64,000 nucleotides of DNA from Octadecabacter antarcticus 307. Its GTDB lineage: Bacteria; Pseudomonadota; Alphaproteobacteria; Rhodobacterales; Rhodobacteraceae. The stretch lies in assembly GCF_000155675.2 (NCBI RefSeq), contig NC_020911.1, positions 3,276,501-3,340,500 on the forward strand. Reading direction: 5' to 3'. The notes below the pieces were generated by a model, which was not told the DNA's origin, did no database searches, and saw only the letters and a list, made by a program, of their open reading frames with translations. Each line of letters starts with the position of its first letter. Position 1 is the first letter of the stretch. Shown piece by piece: positions 1 to 8,416 of the stretch. A program made the translations under genes and the position numbers.

Positions 1-61
1 CTTTTAATTCGGCGCACACCTGTTAGCTTCTCCGCTGACAAACCCCGAAGGAACGCAACCC

Positions 62-1462
62 ATGAGCGATGACACCACAATCAAACTTGGCTGGGAAGAG
101 TGGTTCGGGTTGCCCGACCTCGGGTTGCCAACAATCAAGGCCAAGGTCGACACCGGTGCGCGCACGTCGGCGCTACATGCCTTTGACATCGAAACCTTTG
201 GACCTGCAGCCAAACCCAAGGTGCGCTTTGCGATCCATCCGGTACCAGACCGCGATGATCTGACGATCCCGTGTTCTGCGTTGGTGGTAGATCGCCGCGA
301 AGTCACGTCGTCCAACGGCGAAACCGAAATGCGCTATGTGATTGAAACCATGCTCGACGCGGGCAACGGCAATAGCTGGCCGATCGAAGTGACACTGACG
401 CACCGTGGTGGCATGTCCAGCCGCATGTTGTTGGGCCGCCAAGCCCTGCGCGATGACGTCATCGTCATGCCCACCGACCGCTTTCTGCGTCCTGAACGCA
501 GCTACGACGTTTATTCGGCCAAACGCATCAAGTCCGTTACGCCAAGCCGCGCACTGCGCGTCTGTGTTCTCAGTCGTGAACCCAACAGCTACTCCACCAA
601 ACGCCTCGTGCTTGAGGGCGAAAAACGCGGCCATGTTGTTGAAGTCATTGACACAACGCGCTGCTACATGGCGATCAACGCATTGGCCCCAGAAATCCAT
701 TACGACGGCGCGCGCCTGCCCCGCTACGATGTTGTTATTCCACGCATCGGCGCCTCCGTCACGTCCTACGGCACCGCCGTTTTGCGCCAGTTTGAAACGC
801 TCGGCACCTATTGCGTCAACGGCAGCGCTGGCATTACCGCCAGCCGCGACAAATTGCACGCACATCAGGTCCTCGCAGGTCACAAAATCGGCATGCCTAC
901 GACGGCGTTTGCGGCCTCCCCCAAAGACACGTCCAACCTGATCGGGCTGGTCGGCACCGCGCCCCTGATCGTGAAACTGCTGGAATCCACCCAAGGCAAA
1001 GGCGTCGTGCTTGCCGAAACTAAAAAAGCCGCCGAATCCGTGATCGACGCGTTTCGCGGGTTGAAGGCGAATTTCTTGGTGCAAGACTTCGTCAAAGAAG
1101 CCAGCGGCGAAGACATCCGCTGCTTCGTTGTCGCCGGCAAAGTCGTGGCATCGATGCGCCGCAAATCGGCGGGCGATGATTTCCGATCAAACCTGCACCG
1201 TGGCGGCACAGCCGAAAGCTGCAAGATATCAGCCGAAGAACGCCGCATGGCAACTAAATCCGCCAAAGCGTTCAACCTTGGGCTGGCGGGCGTTGACCTG
1301 TTGCGCTCAAACGACGGGCCGAAAATCCTCGAAGTGAATTCGTCGCCGGGGTTTGAAGGCATCGAAGCCGCGAGTAAGAAAAACCTCGCGGGCCAACTGT
1401 TTGATCACATCGAAAATCAAGTTCGCCCCGCACCGCTCAAGGCCACGCGCAAAAAGCTCTGA
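62..1462 (+). CDS. RimB-RimK fusion: retropepsin-like domain plus ATP-grasp ligase
   Basis: The 466-residue protein joins two domains. Residues 1-155 form an ATP-dependent zinc protease (RimB-like, retropepsin fold) domain with the aspartate motif VDTGA at 29-33 and LLGRQAL near 123-129. Residues 165-455 form a RimK-type ATP-grasp ligase with the metal and nucleotide signatures GVDLL and [10 protein letters not shown]. RimK ligases add glutamate to a peptide C-terminus (ribosomal S6 in E. coli) and RimB-type proteins are thought to act with them. The fusion implies that both act on one substrate. The start ATG follows AAGGA. Family assignment is confident; the substrate is not known. Confidence 0.9.
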   Translation: MSDDTTIKLGWEEWFGLPDLGLPTIKAKVDTGARTSALHAFDIETFGPAAKPKVRFAIHPVPDRDDLTIPCSALVVDRREVTSSNGETEMRYVIETMLDAGNGNSWPIEVTLTHRGGMSSRMLLGRQALRDDVIVMPTDRFLRPERSYDVYSAKRIKSVTPSRALRVCVLSREPNSYSTKRLVLEGEKRGHVVEVIDTTRCYMAINALAPEIHYDGARLPRYDVVIPRIGASVTSYGTAVLRQFETLGTYCVNGSAGITASRDKLHAHQVLAGHKIGMPTTAFAASPKDTSNLIGLVGTAPLIVKLLESTQGKGVVLAETKKAAESVIDAFRGLKANFLVQDFVKEASGEDIRCFVVAGKVVASMRRKSAGDDFRSNLHRGGTAESCKISAEERRMATKSAKAFNLGLAGVDLLRSNDGPKILEVNSSPGFEGIEAASKKNLAGQLFDHIENQVRPAPLKATRKKL

Positions 1463-1594
1463 CTGATTTTGTACCTACCATGCAATCGGGAGCCAATTTT
1501 TGTACAAAACGTGTGGGTTTGCCGCATACGCAGCCCTTTACGCCCGCGATTCTAATCCCTATATGTTTTGTCAGGAATTACAGGAATAATTGAC

Positions 1595-1957
1595 ATGTCC
1601 GATGCAAATACCCCGATGGAAGGCACTCCGCTGATCCAGCCGTCCACCACGGATCACCCGCTTTACGACAATGTCGTTGAGGCATGCCGCTCCGTCTATG
1701 ATCCAGAAATTCCTGTTAATATTCAAGATCTTGGGTTAATTTACACGATCAAAATCAATGACGAGAACGAGGTGAAAGTGCTTATGTCACTCACCGCACC
1801 AGGGTGTCCTGTAGCAGGCGAAATGCCCGGCTGGGTCGCAGACGCGATTGAACCCTTGGCAGGCGTCAAAACTGTCGATGTGGAATTAGTCTGGGAACCA
1901 CAATGGGGCATGGACATGATGTCCGATGAAGCCCGCCTTGAGTTGGGCTTTATGTAG
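1595..1957 (+). CDS. sufT: SufT-like iron-sulfur cluster assembly factor (MIP18/DUF59 family)
   Basis: The 120-residue protein has a MIP18 (DUF59) domain, with VYDPEIPVNIQDLGLIY and the conserved cysteine segment APGCPVAGEMPGW. SufT-type proteins help iron-sulfur cluster maturation in the cytoplasm. The ATG at 1595 is chosen because it has AGGA just upstream and starts the usual N-terminus; an in-frame TTG at 1568 would add nine residues of poor quality. The window also holds sufA (3422) and sufE (39461), but they are not one operon with this gene. Confidence 0.88.
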   Translation: MSDANTPMEGTPLIQPSTTDHPLYDNVVEACRSVYDPEIPVNIQDLGLIYTIKINDENEVKVLMSLTAPGCPVAGEMPGWVADAIEPLAGVKTVDVELVWEPQWGMDMMSDEARLELGFM

Positions 1958-1958
1958 A

Positions 1959-2010
1959 GAAAGCCATTTAGCTTGCATTTTACAAAAGAAAGCAATATAG
2001 CTTGCTTTTT
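1959..2010 (+). promoter_or_regulatory. Twin repeat / likely operator before the SatD-like gene
   Basis: Two near-identical 21-base units begin at 1960 and 1989. They read AAAGCCATTTAGCTTGCAT and AAAGCAATATAGCTTGCTT. The second contains a perfect 7-bp inverted repeat, AAAGCAA/TTGCTTT, and runs into five T. It could be an operator pair for the HTH-bearing product of the next gene, or the second unit could be a sufT terminator. The 29-base spacing of two similar units favours an operator. Confidence 0.5.
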
Positions 2011-2023
2011 AAGTAGGTGTTAG

Positions 2024-2629
2024 ATGGCACTTTGTGTTCTTACAGGTGATATTGTCGGGTCGACTGAGCTGTCGGCAGCTGAGCTTTTTGAAATTGGCCA
2101 GATTCTAGCTGACGCCAGCAGTAATCTTCAACTTGTGGCAGGACCTCCTCACTTTGATATTCATCGCGGTGACGGATGGCAGGCCACCTTCACTAATCGA
2201 CGAAAGGCATTACGGGTCGCACTTCTATTTCGCGCAGTTCTCCTTGCGCGAAATGACAAGTATGAAACCCGTATTGCCATCGCATTAGGTAGTGAGAGCC
2301 TTGAAAATAAAGATATTTCTAAGGCAACTTCACCAACATTTATCATATCTGGTCGCACATTGGACACCATGTCAGACGATCACTTCATGGCCCATGCATC
2401 AGGTGGGTCACACCATGCCGCAACAGTTCTCGCAGACTATATTAGCCGCAGCTGGACCACTGCGCAGGCCCGCGCGATTGCTCCCTTTCTCCATCCAGCT
2501 GAATCTTGGACACAAAAAGAAGTCGCGCGTATCCTCGGCATCTCCCGCCAAGCCGTCGGCCAAGCCCTCGACGCCGCAGGCTACCCCGCAATCAAAGCCG
2601 CCCTCACCGCAATTGAGGAGCAAGCATAA
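2024..2629 (+). CDS. SatD-like protein with C-terminal helix-turn-helix
   Basis: The 201-residue protein begins with LTGDIVGST, the glycine and aspartate signature of SatD-like and nucleotide-cyclase-like folds, followed by HRGDGWQ. Residues about 165-195 form a helix-turn-helix (TQKEVARILGISRQAVGQAL). It is probably a DNA-binding regulator of its own operon; the N-terminal domain may sense a nucleotide, which is inference. It lies directly before a 17-codon ORF and a DUF3307 membrane protein, with TAATG overlap, so the three are translationally linked. SatD-like and DUF3307 genes are neighbours in other bacteria as far as I recall. Function is unproven. Confidence 0.7.
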   Translation: MALCVLTGDIVGSTELSAAELFEIGQILADASSNLQLVAGPPHFDIHRGDGWQATFTNRRKALRVALLFRAVLLARNDKYETRIAIALGSESLENKDISKATSPTFIISGRTLDTMSDDHFMAHASGGSHHAATVLADYISRSWTTAQARAIAPFLHPAESWTQKEVARILGISRQAVGQALDAAGYPAIKAALTAIEEQA

Positions 2630-2682
2630 TGACTTTCTTTTCCAAAAAGAAGGTCAAATCACTTGCAGAGGCAACCCCATGA
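2629..2682 (+). CDS. Possible 17-residue coupling peptide
   Basis: ATG at 2629 overlaps the stop of the SatD-like gene (TAATG), and its TGA overlaps the ATG of the DUF3307 gene (ATGA). GAGGAG lies eight bases before the start, a stronger ribosome site than its neighbours have. The peptide would be MTFFSKKKVKSLAEATP, short and basic. The overlaps suggest a translational relay or a tiny membrane-associated peptide. It matches no family I know and could be chance. Confidence 0.4.
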   Translation: MTFFSKKKVKSLAEATP

Positions 2683-3398
2683 TCGCGACGTTCACAGCCC
2701 TGATCTTCGCCCACGTCCTTGCCGATTTCATGCTGCAAAACAGCGCAATGGTGAAACACAGACGCGACCCGCGCGTCATGGCCCTGCACACCGCCATTGT
2801 CCTTTTAACAGCCCAAGCAACAACCGGCCAATTCGCTGCGCCAGAACTGCTCGCGCTCACGGTGGCCCACTTGATCATCGATTGCATCAAAACTTACGGC
2901 GGCTTTCGCACCTTCACAGCATTCATGGTCGACCAAATCGCCCACATCACAACCATCGCAGGGATCGCCAGCTTTGCCCCGACCCTTTGGATCACGGGCG
3001 CATGGGCCACGCATCCTTGGATTCTCCCAGCTATGGCACTTCTCACAGGCCTCATCGTCACGCTCACGGCAGGTCAACATGCCATCGCACTGCTGATGCG
3101 ACCACATACAATGCACATACGTAACAATGGTTTACGTGATGGTGGCCGCCAGATAGGGCTGCTCGAACGTGGGCTCATCGTCCTCTTTATCCTCACAAAC
3201 CTCCCGATCGCAGTTGGCTTCCTAATCGGCGCGAAATCCATCCTGCGTTTTGGTACCGCGTCGCGCGATCAACGCACCGCAGAATACGTTATTATCGGCA
3301 CGCTCGCCTCATTTGGTTGGGCCATCCTTGCTGCTCTCGCAACACAGGCCGCACTCGTCCACCTTCCCCCCCTTGAGATCGTGCCACCAGCACCCTAG
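2679..3398 (+). CDS. DUF3307 multi-pass membrane protein
   Basis: The 239-residue protein starts MIATFTALIFAHVLADF, typical of DUF3307, with a second family segment LTVAHLIIDCIKTYG. About six hydrophobic segments indicate an inner-membrane protein. A longer reading frame starts far upstream inside the SatD-like gene, but the ATG at 2679 has AGAGG seven bases before it and gives the normal family start. Function is unknown. Its regulator is probably the SatD-like product. Confidence 0.8.
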   Translation: MIATFTALIFAHVLADFMLQNSAMVKHRRDPRVMALHTAIVLLTAQATTGQFAAPELLALTVAHLIIDCIKTYGGFRTFTAFMVDQIAHITTIAGIASFAPTLWITGAWATHPWILPAMALLTGLIVTLTAGQHAIALLMRPHTMHIRNNGLRDGGRQIGLLERGLIVLFILTNLPIAVGFLIGAKSILRFGTASRDQRTAEYVIIGTLASFGWAILAALATQAALVHLPPLEIVPPAP

Positions 3399-3421
3399 AT
3401 TATACCTAAAGGAGACTTAAT

Positions 3422-3781
3422 ATGTTCGGCATTCCAGGCAAACAAGCAGTATCCATCACTGACAAAGCTGCGATCCAGATCGCCAAGCTTATGGCCAAAG
3501 AGGGCAACCAAGGCTTGCGCATTGGGGTCAAAAAAGGCGGCTGTGCAGGCATGGAATACACCATGGATTACGTCGCTGACGTCGATCCGCTGGACGAAGT
3601 CGTGGAACAGGACGGCGCGCGCGTGATGATCGCACCTATGGCGCAGATGTTCCTTTTCGGCACGGAAATCGACTACGAAGTTTCCCTGCTCGAATCCGGT
3701 TTCAAGTTCCGCAATCCCAACGTCACAGAGGCCTGCGGTTGCGGTGAGTCGATCAAGTTCGACGAAAGTCTTAGCATATGA
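3422..3781 (+). CDS. sufA: SufA/IscA-type iron-sulfur carrier
   Basis: The 119-residue A-type carrier (HesB family) has the three cluster-ligand cysteines in GGCAGMEY and near the C-terminus in EACGCGESI. It accepts and delivers iron-sulfur clusters in the cytoplasm. A strong ribosome site (AAAGGAGA) precedes the ATG. The stop overlaps the start of the damaged tfoX-like gene (ATGA), so the two were once a coupled pair. The rest of the suf operon is not here, and whether it should be called SufA, IscA or ErpA cannot be settled from the sequence. Confidence 0.9.
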   Translation: MFGIPGKQAVSITDKAAIQIAKLMAKEGNQGLRIGVKKGGCAGMEYTMDYVADVDPLDEVVEQDGARVMIAPMAQMFLFGTEIDYEVSLLESGFKFRNPNVTEACGCGESIKFDESLSI

Positions 3782-4104
3782 GCGTCACCCCAGAATAGAT
3801 TGAATTCGCAGCCGATTTATTCTCTGATCTAGGGCGGCTCAACAGCTATAAAATGATGCGGGACCTGTGTCGTTATTCAGACGAAACCATTTTTGCAATC
3901 GTGCATTCTGACGATGGCACGATGCTCAAGGGTGCAGGTGCATTCAAAGACGCACTCGACGCGATGGGCATGACCCGGTGGACCTATCAGCGCGACAATT
4001 CACCGAAACCGACGGCGATGCCGTATTGGAAACTGCCCGACAGTGCGCTCGATAATCCAGATGAGGCCTGCGATTTGGCACGTCGCGCCTTGGCACACTT
4101 GTAA
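3778..4104 (+). pseudogene. TfoX N-terminal domain protein, interrupted by amber codon 7
   Basis: Reading from ATG 3778, which overlaps the sufA stop, gives MSVTPE, a TAG at 3796-3798, and then continues in frame as IEFAADLFSDLGRLNSYKMM through to ALAHL. The whole reads as a TfoX N-terminal domain protein of about 108 residues (KMM, FAIVHSDD, MLKGAG, MPYWKLPDSALDNPDEA). A CAG or GAG to TAG change at codon 7 is the simplest explanation. An internal start at ATG 3853 could give an 83-residue product, but it lacks a good ribosome site. Confidence 0.75.
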
Positions 4105-4147
4105 TCCAACCTAACGTCGCGCCTTGGCACACTTGTAATCCAACCTA
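4080..4147. repeat. 34-bp exact tandem duplication
   Basis: Two identical 34-base units lie at 4080-4113 and 4114-4147, beginning ACGTCGCGCCTTGG. Each holds the last codons and stop of the tfoX-like gene, and its final CTA is the reverse complement of a TAG. In the second copy that TAG is the stop of the convergent gene at 4145. It looks like a recent slippage duplication. Confidence 0.9.
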
Positions 4148-4732
4148 GACGTTGAGAGCGGCGACCGCCTGCGCTGCAGCTACCGGCGTTGTGAAAACAG
4201 TGATGCCTTGCGCCTCAAGCTCTGGCGCCGCCACCGCCATCGACGCCTGCGCCAACAAGACCCGCGATCCCTGCCCCGTGACAGATGACACAATTGAATT
4301 TGCAAAACCTATCAAATCGCCAGCCTCAAAATACGGCCAAGCCGCATCACACAGCACCAACTTTGCCACAGCGCGGCCTGCCGACACGTGGTCAAACAGC
4401 GCCAACGTCGTTGCCCGCGTACTTTCCAGACAGATTGCCACAACGACCTCGCCGCCATGCGCCACCGCTGCAACCATCGCAGGCCGGTCGATCCGCACAA
4501 TTTTGTCCATCCCAACCGAATCCACCAACGGCCCCAAGGTCGAACAGGTACACAACACTGGCCCCGATTGTGCCAGTTCTCGCAGCAACGCTGTCACCTC
4601 AACCGCCAAAGCCGCCACGCCATCGGCCCACGCGCGATCCAGCAAATCAGCCCGCACAACGTGTTTAGCGTCGGGCAATAGGGTCCCGAATGTCGCCACA
4701 TGGGCTTGGGCCGTATGCAGACAGGTGATCAT
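4145..4732 (-). CDS. Asp/Glu/hydantoin racemase-like protein
   Basis: The 195-residue protein has the look of the aspartate/glutamate racemase fold: a cysteine in LCTCSTLGP near 60, then VLLAQASMA near 160. The usual second catalytic cysteine seems to be absent, so racemase activity is doubtful. It overlaps the upstream 2OG-oxygenase gene by four bases (ATGA), so the two are one operon and may act in one small catabolic step. The product is cytoplasmic and the substrate unknown. Confidence 0.55.
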   Translation of the reverse strand: MITCLHTAQAHVATFGTLLPDAKHVVRADLLDRAWADGVAALAVEVTALLRELAQSGPVLCTCSTLGPLVDSVGMDKIVRIDRPAMVAAVAHGGEVVVAICLESTRATTLALFDHVSAGRAVAKLVLCDAAWPYFEAGDLIGFANSIVSSVTGQGSRVLLAQASMAVAAPELEAQGITVFTTPVAAAQAVAALNV

Positions 4733-5625
4733 GGCTTATCCTTCAAATGCAGATAGGTTTCATCAAAGCGCCTTTGCAAATGATCGACAGCTCGGATGAC
4801 TTTACCTGACCCGACTGGGGCCACATTGGTAGATGCATTGGGGTTGTAAAACAAAGGCACAGACATGCGTTCAACAGCACCACCAACAACGCGGTGCGGC
4901 GTTGCCACGACGCGCTTTTTCGTCCACATTTCAAGCATTTCACCGAAATTCACCACAAACTCCCCAACGGGCGCAGACACCGGGCTCCACCCGCCACCGC
5001 GCCTGCGCACTTCCAATCCAGGTGTGCCATCCATGGCCAGCAATGTCAGGCAGCCGTAATCCGTGTGCGTCGCGATGCCAAAATCTTTGCCTCCCGCCCA
5101 CGCGGGACGTTGCGGATAATAATTGCCCCGAAGCAGGGCCATGGGCTGGTCGAACTGGGCACGGAAATACCCCTCATCATCGCCAATCCCACCCACAATA
5201 GCGGCCAGAACATCGCCAGAAAACGCCAGTGCACGGGCATAGTAATTCTCAATCGCAACGCGAAAACCAACAGGCAGCACCGGCCATTGATTGGGCGCAT
5301 ATGCGGGCAAATCAGACCCCGCCACCTCAAATCCTGAATCGAAAATCTGTTTATAATCAGGGCTTGCATGCGGATCGACCTGTTCACTGCCGCCAGCACC
5401 CCAACCCCGGTTGGATCCAGTCCGCGCCATGTCGACCACGTCTTTTTGTGCCGTGGGGAGCGCAAAAAAGCTGCGATACGCCGCGAACACGTCTGCAATA
5501 TCACCCGCCGGAATAGGCGTGTTGTGCAGTGTCAGAAAACCGACTTCGTGGGCCGCCACGCGCACCTGTTCAACGACCGACCTGTCAGCTTCCAACAATG
5601 CCTGCGCATCAATCCTCGGGATCAT
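4729..5625 (-). CDS. 2-oxoglutarate/Fe(II) oxygenase, isopenicillin N synthase family
   Basis: The 298-residue protein has the family layout: a DIOX_N-type N-terminal region (IDAQALLEAD to GWGAGG) and a catalytic double-stranded beta-helix. The iron ligands are in THTDYGCLTLL (HxD) and ATPHRVV (distal His); RMSVPLFYNP carries the arginine that binds 2-oxoglutarate. It probably hydroxylates or oxidises a small molecule. It is divergent from tpiA and is the first gene of a two-gene operon. Confidence 0.85.
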   Translation of the reverse strand: MIPRIDAQALLEADRSVVEQVRVAAHEVGFLTLHNTPIPAGDIADVFAAYRSFFALPTAQKDVVDMARTGSNRGWGAGGSEQVDPHASPDYKQIFDSGFEVAGSDLPAYAPNQWPVLPVGFRVAIENYYARALAFSGDVLAAIVGGIGDDEGYFRAQFDQPMALLRGNYYPQRPAWAGGKDFGIATHTDYGCLTLLAMDGTPGLEVRRRGGGWSPVSAPVGEFVVNFGEMLEMWTKKRVVATPHRVVGGAVERMSVPLFYNPNASTNVAPVGSGKVIRAVDHLQRRFDETYLHLKDKP

Positions 5626-5689
5626 CGCCTACCCTTTCGCTTACACTCCCCACTTGCTACATCATGATACATCAAATGAGGAGAGTGAG

Positions 5690-6424
5690 ATGCGCAAACT
5701 GATCGCAGGCAATTGGAAAATGAACGGAACGCAGGAAGATCTGCCAGATCTGGACACGCTGGCAAAAGCCCACGGCGATGCCAGCGTTGATGTTGTGATT
5801 TGCGGCCCTGCGACGCTGCTTGGCCGCATGACGACGACGGGTCTGACCATCGGCGGCCAGGACTGCCACCCCAGCACGTCCGGAGCCCACACGGGCGATA
5901 TTTCCGCCCCGATGATCGTAGACGCCGGCGCAACCTACGTCATCACAGGTCATTCCGAACGGCGCACCGATCACCACGAAGACGACGCATTGGTCATGGC
6001 CAAAACAGCAGCGGGATGGCACGCAGGACTGCATGTCATATTGTGCATCGGCGAATCCGAAGCCCAATACCGCAATGGCGAAACCCTCAATGTTTTGCGC
6101 GCGCAAATGGACCGCTCCATTCCCGACGGGGCCACCCCAGAAACAACGACAATTGCCTATGAGCCCATCTGGGCCATCGGCACAGGGCTCACACCAACCC
6201 CTGATGAAATCGCAGCCGTCCACGCGGCCCTGCGGGCTTATCTTGAAGCACGCTTTGGCGCGGCTGGAACTGCCATGCGCCTCCTCTACGGCGGCTCTGT
6301 CAAAGCCAGCAACGCCGGTGGAATTTTTTTGCTGCCGAACGTCGATGGCGCATTGGTTGGCGGTGCCTCCCTCAAAGCCGCCGACTTCTCCCCGATCATT
6401 ACCGCCCTCGAGCAAAGCGCCTAA
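5690..6424 (+). CDS. tpiA: Triosephosphate isomerase
   Basis: The 244-residue enzyme interconverts dihydroxyacetone phosphate and glyceraldehyde 3-phosphate. Catalytic residues are visible: Lys in AGNWKMNG (residue 10), His in ITGHSERR, Glu in AYEPIWAIGTG; the phosphate loop is LYGGSVKASN. A longer open frame runs upstream into the oxygenase gene, but the ATG at 5690 follows GAGGAGAG and gives the normal start. A hairpin terminator follows. Confidence 0.97.
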   Translation: MRKLIAGNWKMNGTQEDLPDLDTLAKAHGDASVDVVICGPATLLGRMTTTGLTIGGQDCHPSTSGAHTGDISAPMIVDAGATYVITGHSERRTDHHEDDALVMAKTAAGWHAGLHVILCIGESEAQYRNGETLNVLRAQMDRSIPDGATPETTTIAYEPIWAIGTGLTPTPDEIAAVHAALRAYLEARFGAAGTAMRLLYGGSVKASNAGGIFLLPNVDGALVGGASLKAADFSPIITALEQSA

Positions 6425-6469
6425 GCCTTTCCGCTTCTTTGGTTAAAAAATACCTATTCCACAAAAACA

Positions 6470-6512
6470 AAAGGCGACGCCCCAACTTCTGAGCGTCGCC
6501 TTTCAGTTTTTC
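6470..6512 (+). terminator. tpiA rho-independent terminator
   Basis: A perfect 10-bp stem, AAAGGCGACG (6470-6479) with CGTCGCCTTT (6494-6503), and a 14-base loop are followed by CAGTTTTT. It lies 45 bases past the tpiA stop. Confidence 0.8.
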
Positions 6513-6603
6513 GTATCTAGAATGCGCAGTAGCGCTCCTTTGACTACCGTCATCCCCCTTATCTAATCCAAGAACCGGATTCCACCTTATGGGATAAGGG
6601 CGG

Positions 6604-8415
6604 CTAGTTCGTTATAATCTCCGGCCCCATGTAGGCGGTCGGCAGTACTGTGGACAGCCATGGGATATAAGTGATCAAAATCAAGAACACGAACAGCACC
6701 GCAAGGAACGGCAGCGCCGCGCGCACGACCCGCATCATCGACATATTCGCGACACCAGATGTGACGAAAAGGTTAAGTCCCACAGGTGGCGTTATCATCC
6801 CGATTTCCATGTTCACGACCATGATGATACCAAGGTGAATGGGGTCAATGCCAAGCGTGATTGCGATCGGGAACACCAGTGGCGCGACAATCACGATAAG
6901 GCCGGACGGTTCCATAAACTGGCCACCAATCAACAGAATGATGTTGACGATAATCAGGAAGGTGACAGGGCCCAACCCTGCGGCCAGCATGGCCTCGGTG
7001 ATGTGTTGCGGAATCTGTTCATCCGTCAGAACATGCTTCAAAATCAGCGCATTGGCGATGATGAACATCAGCATGATCGTGAGCTTGCCCGCCTCAAGCA
7101 GGGTCGCCTTGGTGTCACGGTGAAAGAACGCGGGGATCGCAAAGATCACATTCTCGACGTTCGCGCGGACAAGGTTCTTGCCGCCTACCATCATCGACTG
7201 CCCAAACCCGCCGCCAGCAACCGCCAACCGCTGCGCACCGCGCACCAATGAAAACGTGAACACCGCTGGTGGCAGCAGAATGATAAAGATTGACCCGATG
7301 ATCTGGATGATCGCAAACAACGTCGCCGCATCCCCCGCGATGATCCGCACGATCAAATATAACGTCGGCATCACGCCAAAGATCGCAACAGCCACGGTGG
7401 CCAATTGCAAACCCTTGCCCGCAGGCACCGCTTTGGACATCAGTAAGGCCAGCACGAAGGCCACCACAAAAAACGCGCCCGCCGCGACAAAGGCTATCCA
7501 CATTGGCTGGCCCATCATAAAACAACCAACCGCGTAAAGAATGAACGTCACCAACGTGAAACCCCAAACGCGCAGTCCCAACAGACCGATGTCCGCCTCC
7601 CCTTCGGGTAACCAAGACCGCCCCTTAAGCGGCCCCATATCGCGGTAGATAAAGATCGACACGATGAACGCATAGATTGATGCGATGGCCGCCGCTTCGG
7701 TGGGTGTGAACACGCCGCCATAGATGCCACCCAAGATCACAACCATCAGGAACAACCCCCATGACGCATCAAGGATTGAGGAAAAAATCTGCTCCCACCC
7801 CTGCCATTCGCCTTTGGGCAGGTTCTTGATGCGCGCGATGACATAGATTGTCACCATCAACATAGACCCCGCCAACAGGCCGGGGATCACACCTGCAAGG
7901 AACATCCGACCCACGGACACATCCGTCGCAGAGGCGTAAACCACCATCACAATCGATGGCGGGATTAAGATGCCAAGTGTGCCCGCATTACAAATCACGC
8001 CAGCTGCGAAATCCTTAGTGTAGCCAGATTTGACCATGCCTGCGATCACGATTGATCCAACGGCCACTACGGTCGCGGGCGATGATCCAGACAATGCTGC
8101 GAACAACATACAGGCCAACACACCCGCAATCGCCAAACCACCGCGCACGTGGCCAATCACGGCGATCGCAAAATCAATAATCCGCCGCGCCACGCCGCCC
8201 GTCGACATAAATGACGACGCAAGGATGAAGAACGGGATCGCCAGTAGCGTGTAATGCCCTGCCATCGCCTGATACAGCGACTGCGCCACCGACGCCAAAG
8301 AACTGTCTGACAGCACCAGTAAGAACAACGTCGAGGAAAGGCCAAGGGACACTGCGATCGGCACGCCAATGGCAAGGAGGGCAATCACCATCCCGAATAG
8401 AATTGCGACATCCAT
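6604..8415 (-). CDS. dctM: TRAP transporter large permease (DctM)
   Basis: The 603-residue inner-membrane protein has the DctM ends of the TRAP family (MDVAILFGMVIALLAIGVPI; IMVVNMEIGMITPPVGLNLF). Usual DctM proteins have about 430 residues. This one carries an insert of roughly 170 residues between the two halves, from about 285 to 450, with three or four extra membrane segments. The ATG at 8415 follows GAGGA; a GTG five codons earlier is less likely. It is the third gene of dctPQM and its start is two bases past the dctQ stop region, so it is probably coupled. The substrate cannot be read from the sequence. Confidence 0.9.
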   Translation of the reverse strand: MDVAILFGMVIALLAIGVPIAVSLGLSSTLFLLVLSDSSLASVAQSLYQAMAGHYTLLAIPFFILASSFMSTGGVARRIIDFAIAVIGHVRGGLAIAGVLACMLFAALSGSSPATVVAVGSIVIAGMVKSGYTKDFAAGVICNAGTLGILIPPSIVMVVYASATDVSVGRMFLAGVIPGLLAGSMLMVTIYVIARIKNLPKGEWQGWEQIFSSILDASWGLFLMVVILGGIYGGVFTPTEAAAIASIYAFIVSIFIYRDMGPLKGRSWLPEGEADIGLLGLRVWGFTLVTFILYAVGCFMMGQPMWIAFVAAGAFFVVAFVLALLMSKAVPAGKGLQLATVAVAIFGVMPTLYLIVRIIAGDAATLFAIIQIIGSIFIILLPPAVFTFSLVRGAQRLAVAGGGFGQSMMVGGKNLVRANVENVIFAIPAFFHRDTKATLLEAGKLTIMLMFIIANALILKHVLTDEQIPQHITEAMLAAGLGPVTFLIIVNIILLIGGQFMEPSGLIVIVAPLVFPIAITLGIDPIHLGIIMVVNMEIGMITPPVGLNLFVTSGVANMSMMRVVRAALPFLAVLFVFLILITYIPWLSTVLPTAYMGPEIITN

Positions 8416-8416
8416 T

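Noticed and set aside
173..1084. Long minus-strand frame opposite the RimB-RimK gene
   Set aside because: It is a shadow of GC-rich coding sequence in the real frame and has no family motifs.
6556..6600. CCCTTATC/GATAAGGG inverted repeat after dctM
   Set aside because: The loop is long and no T run follows in the direction of dctM transcription, so I do not call it a terminator.
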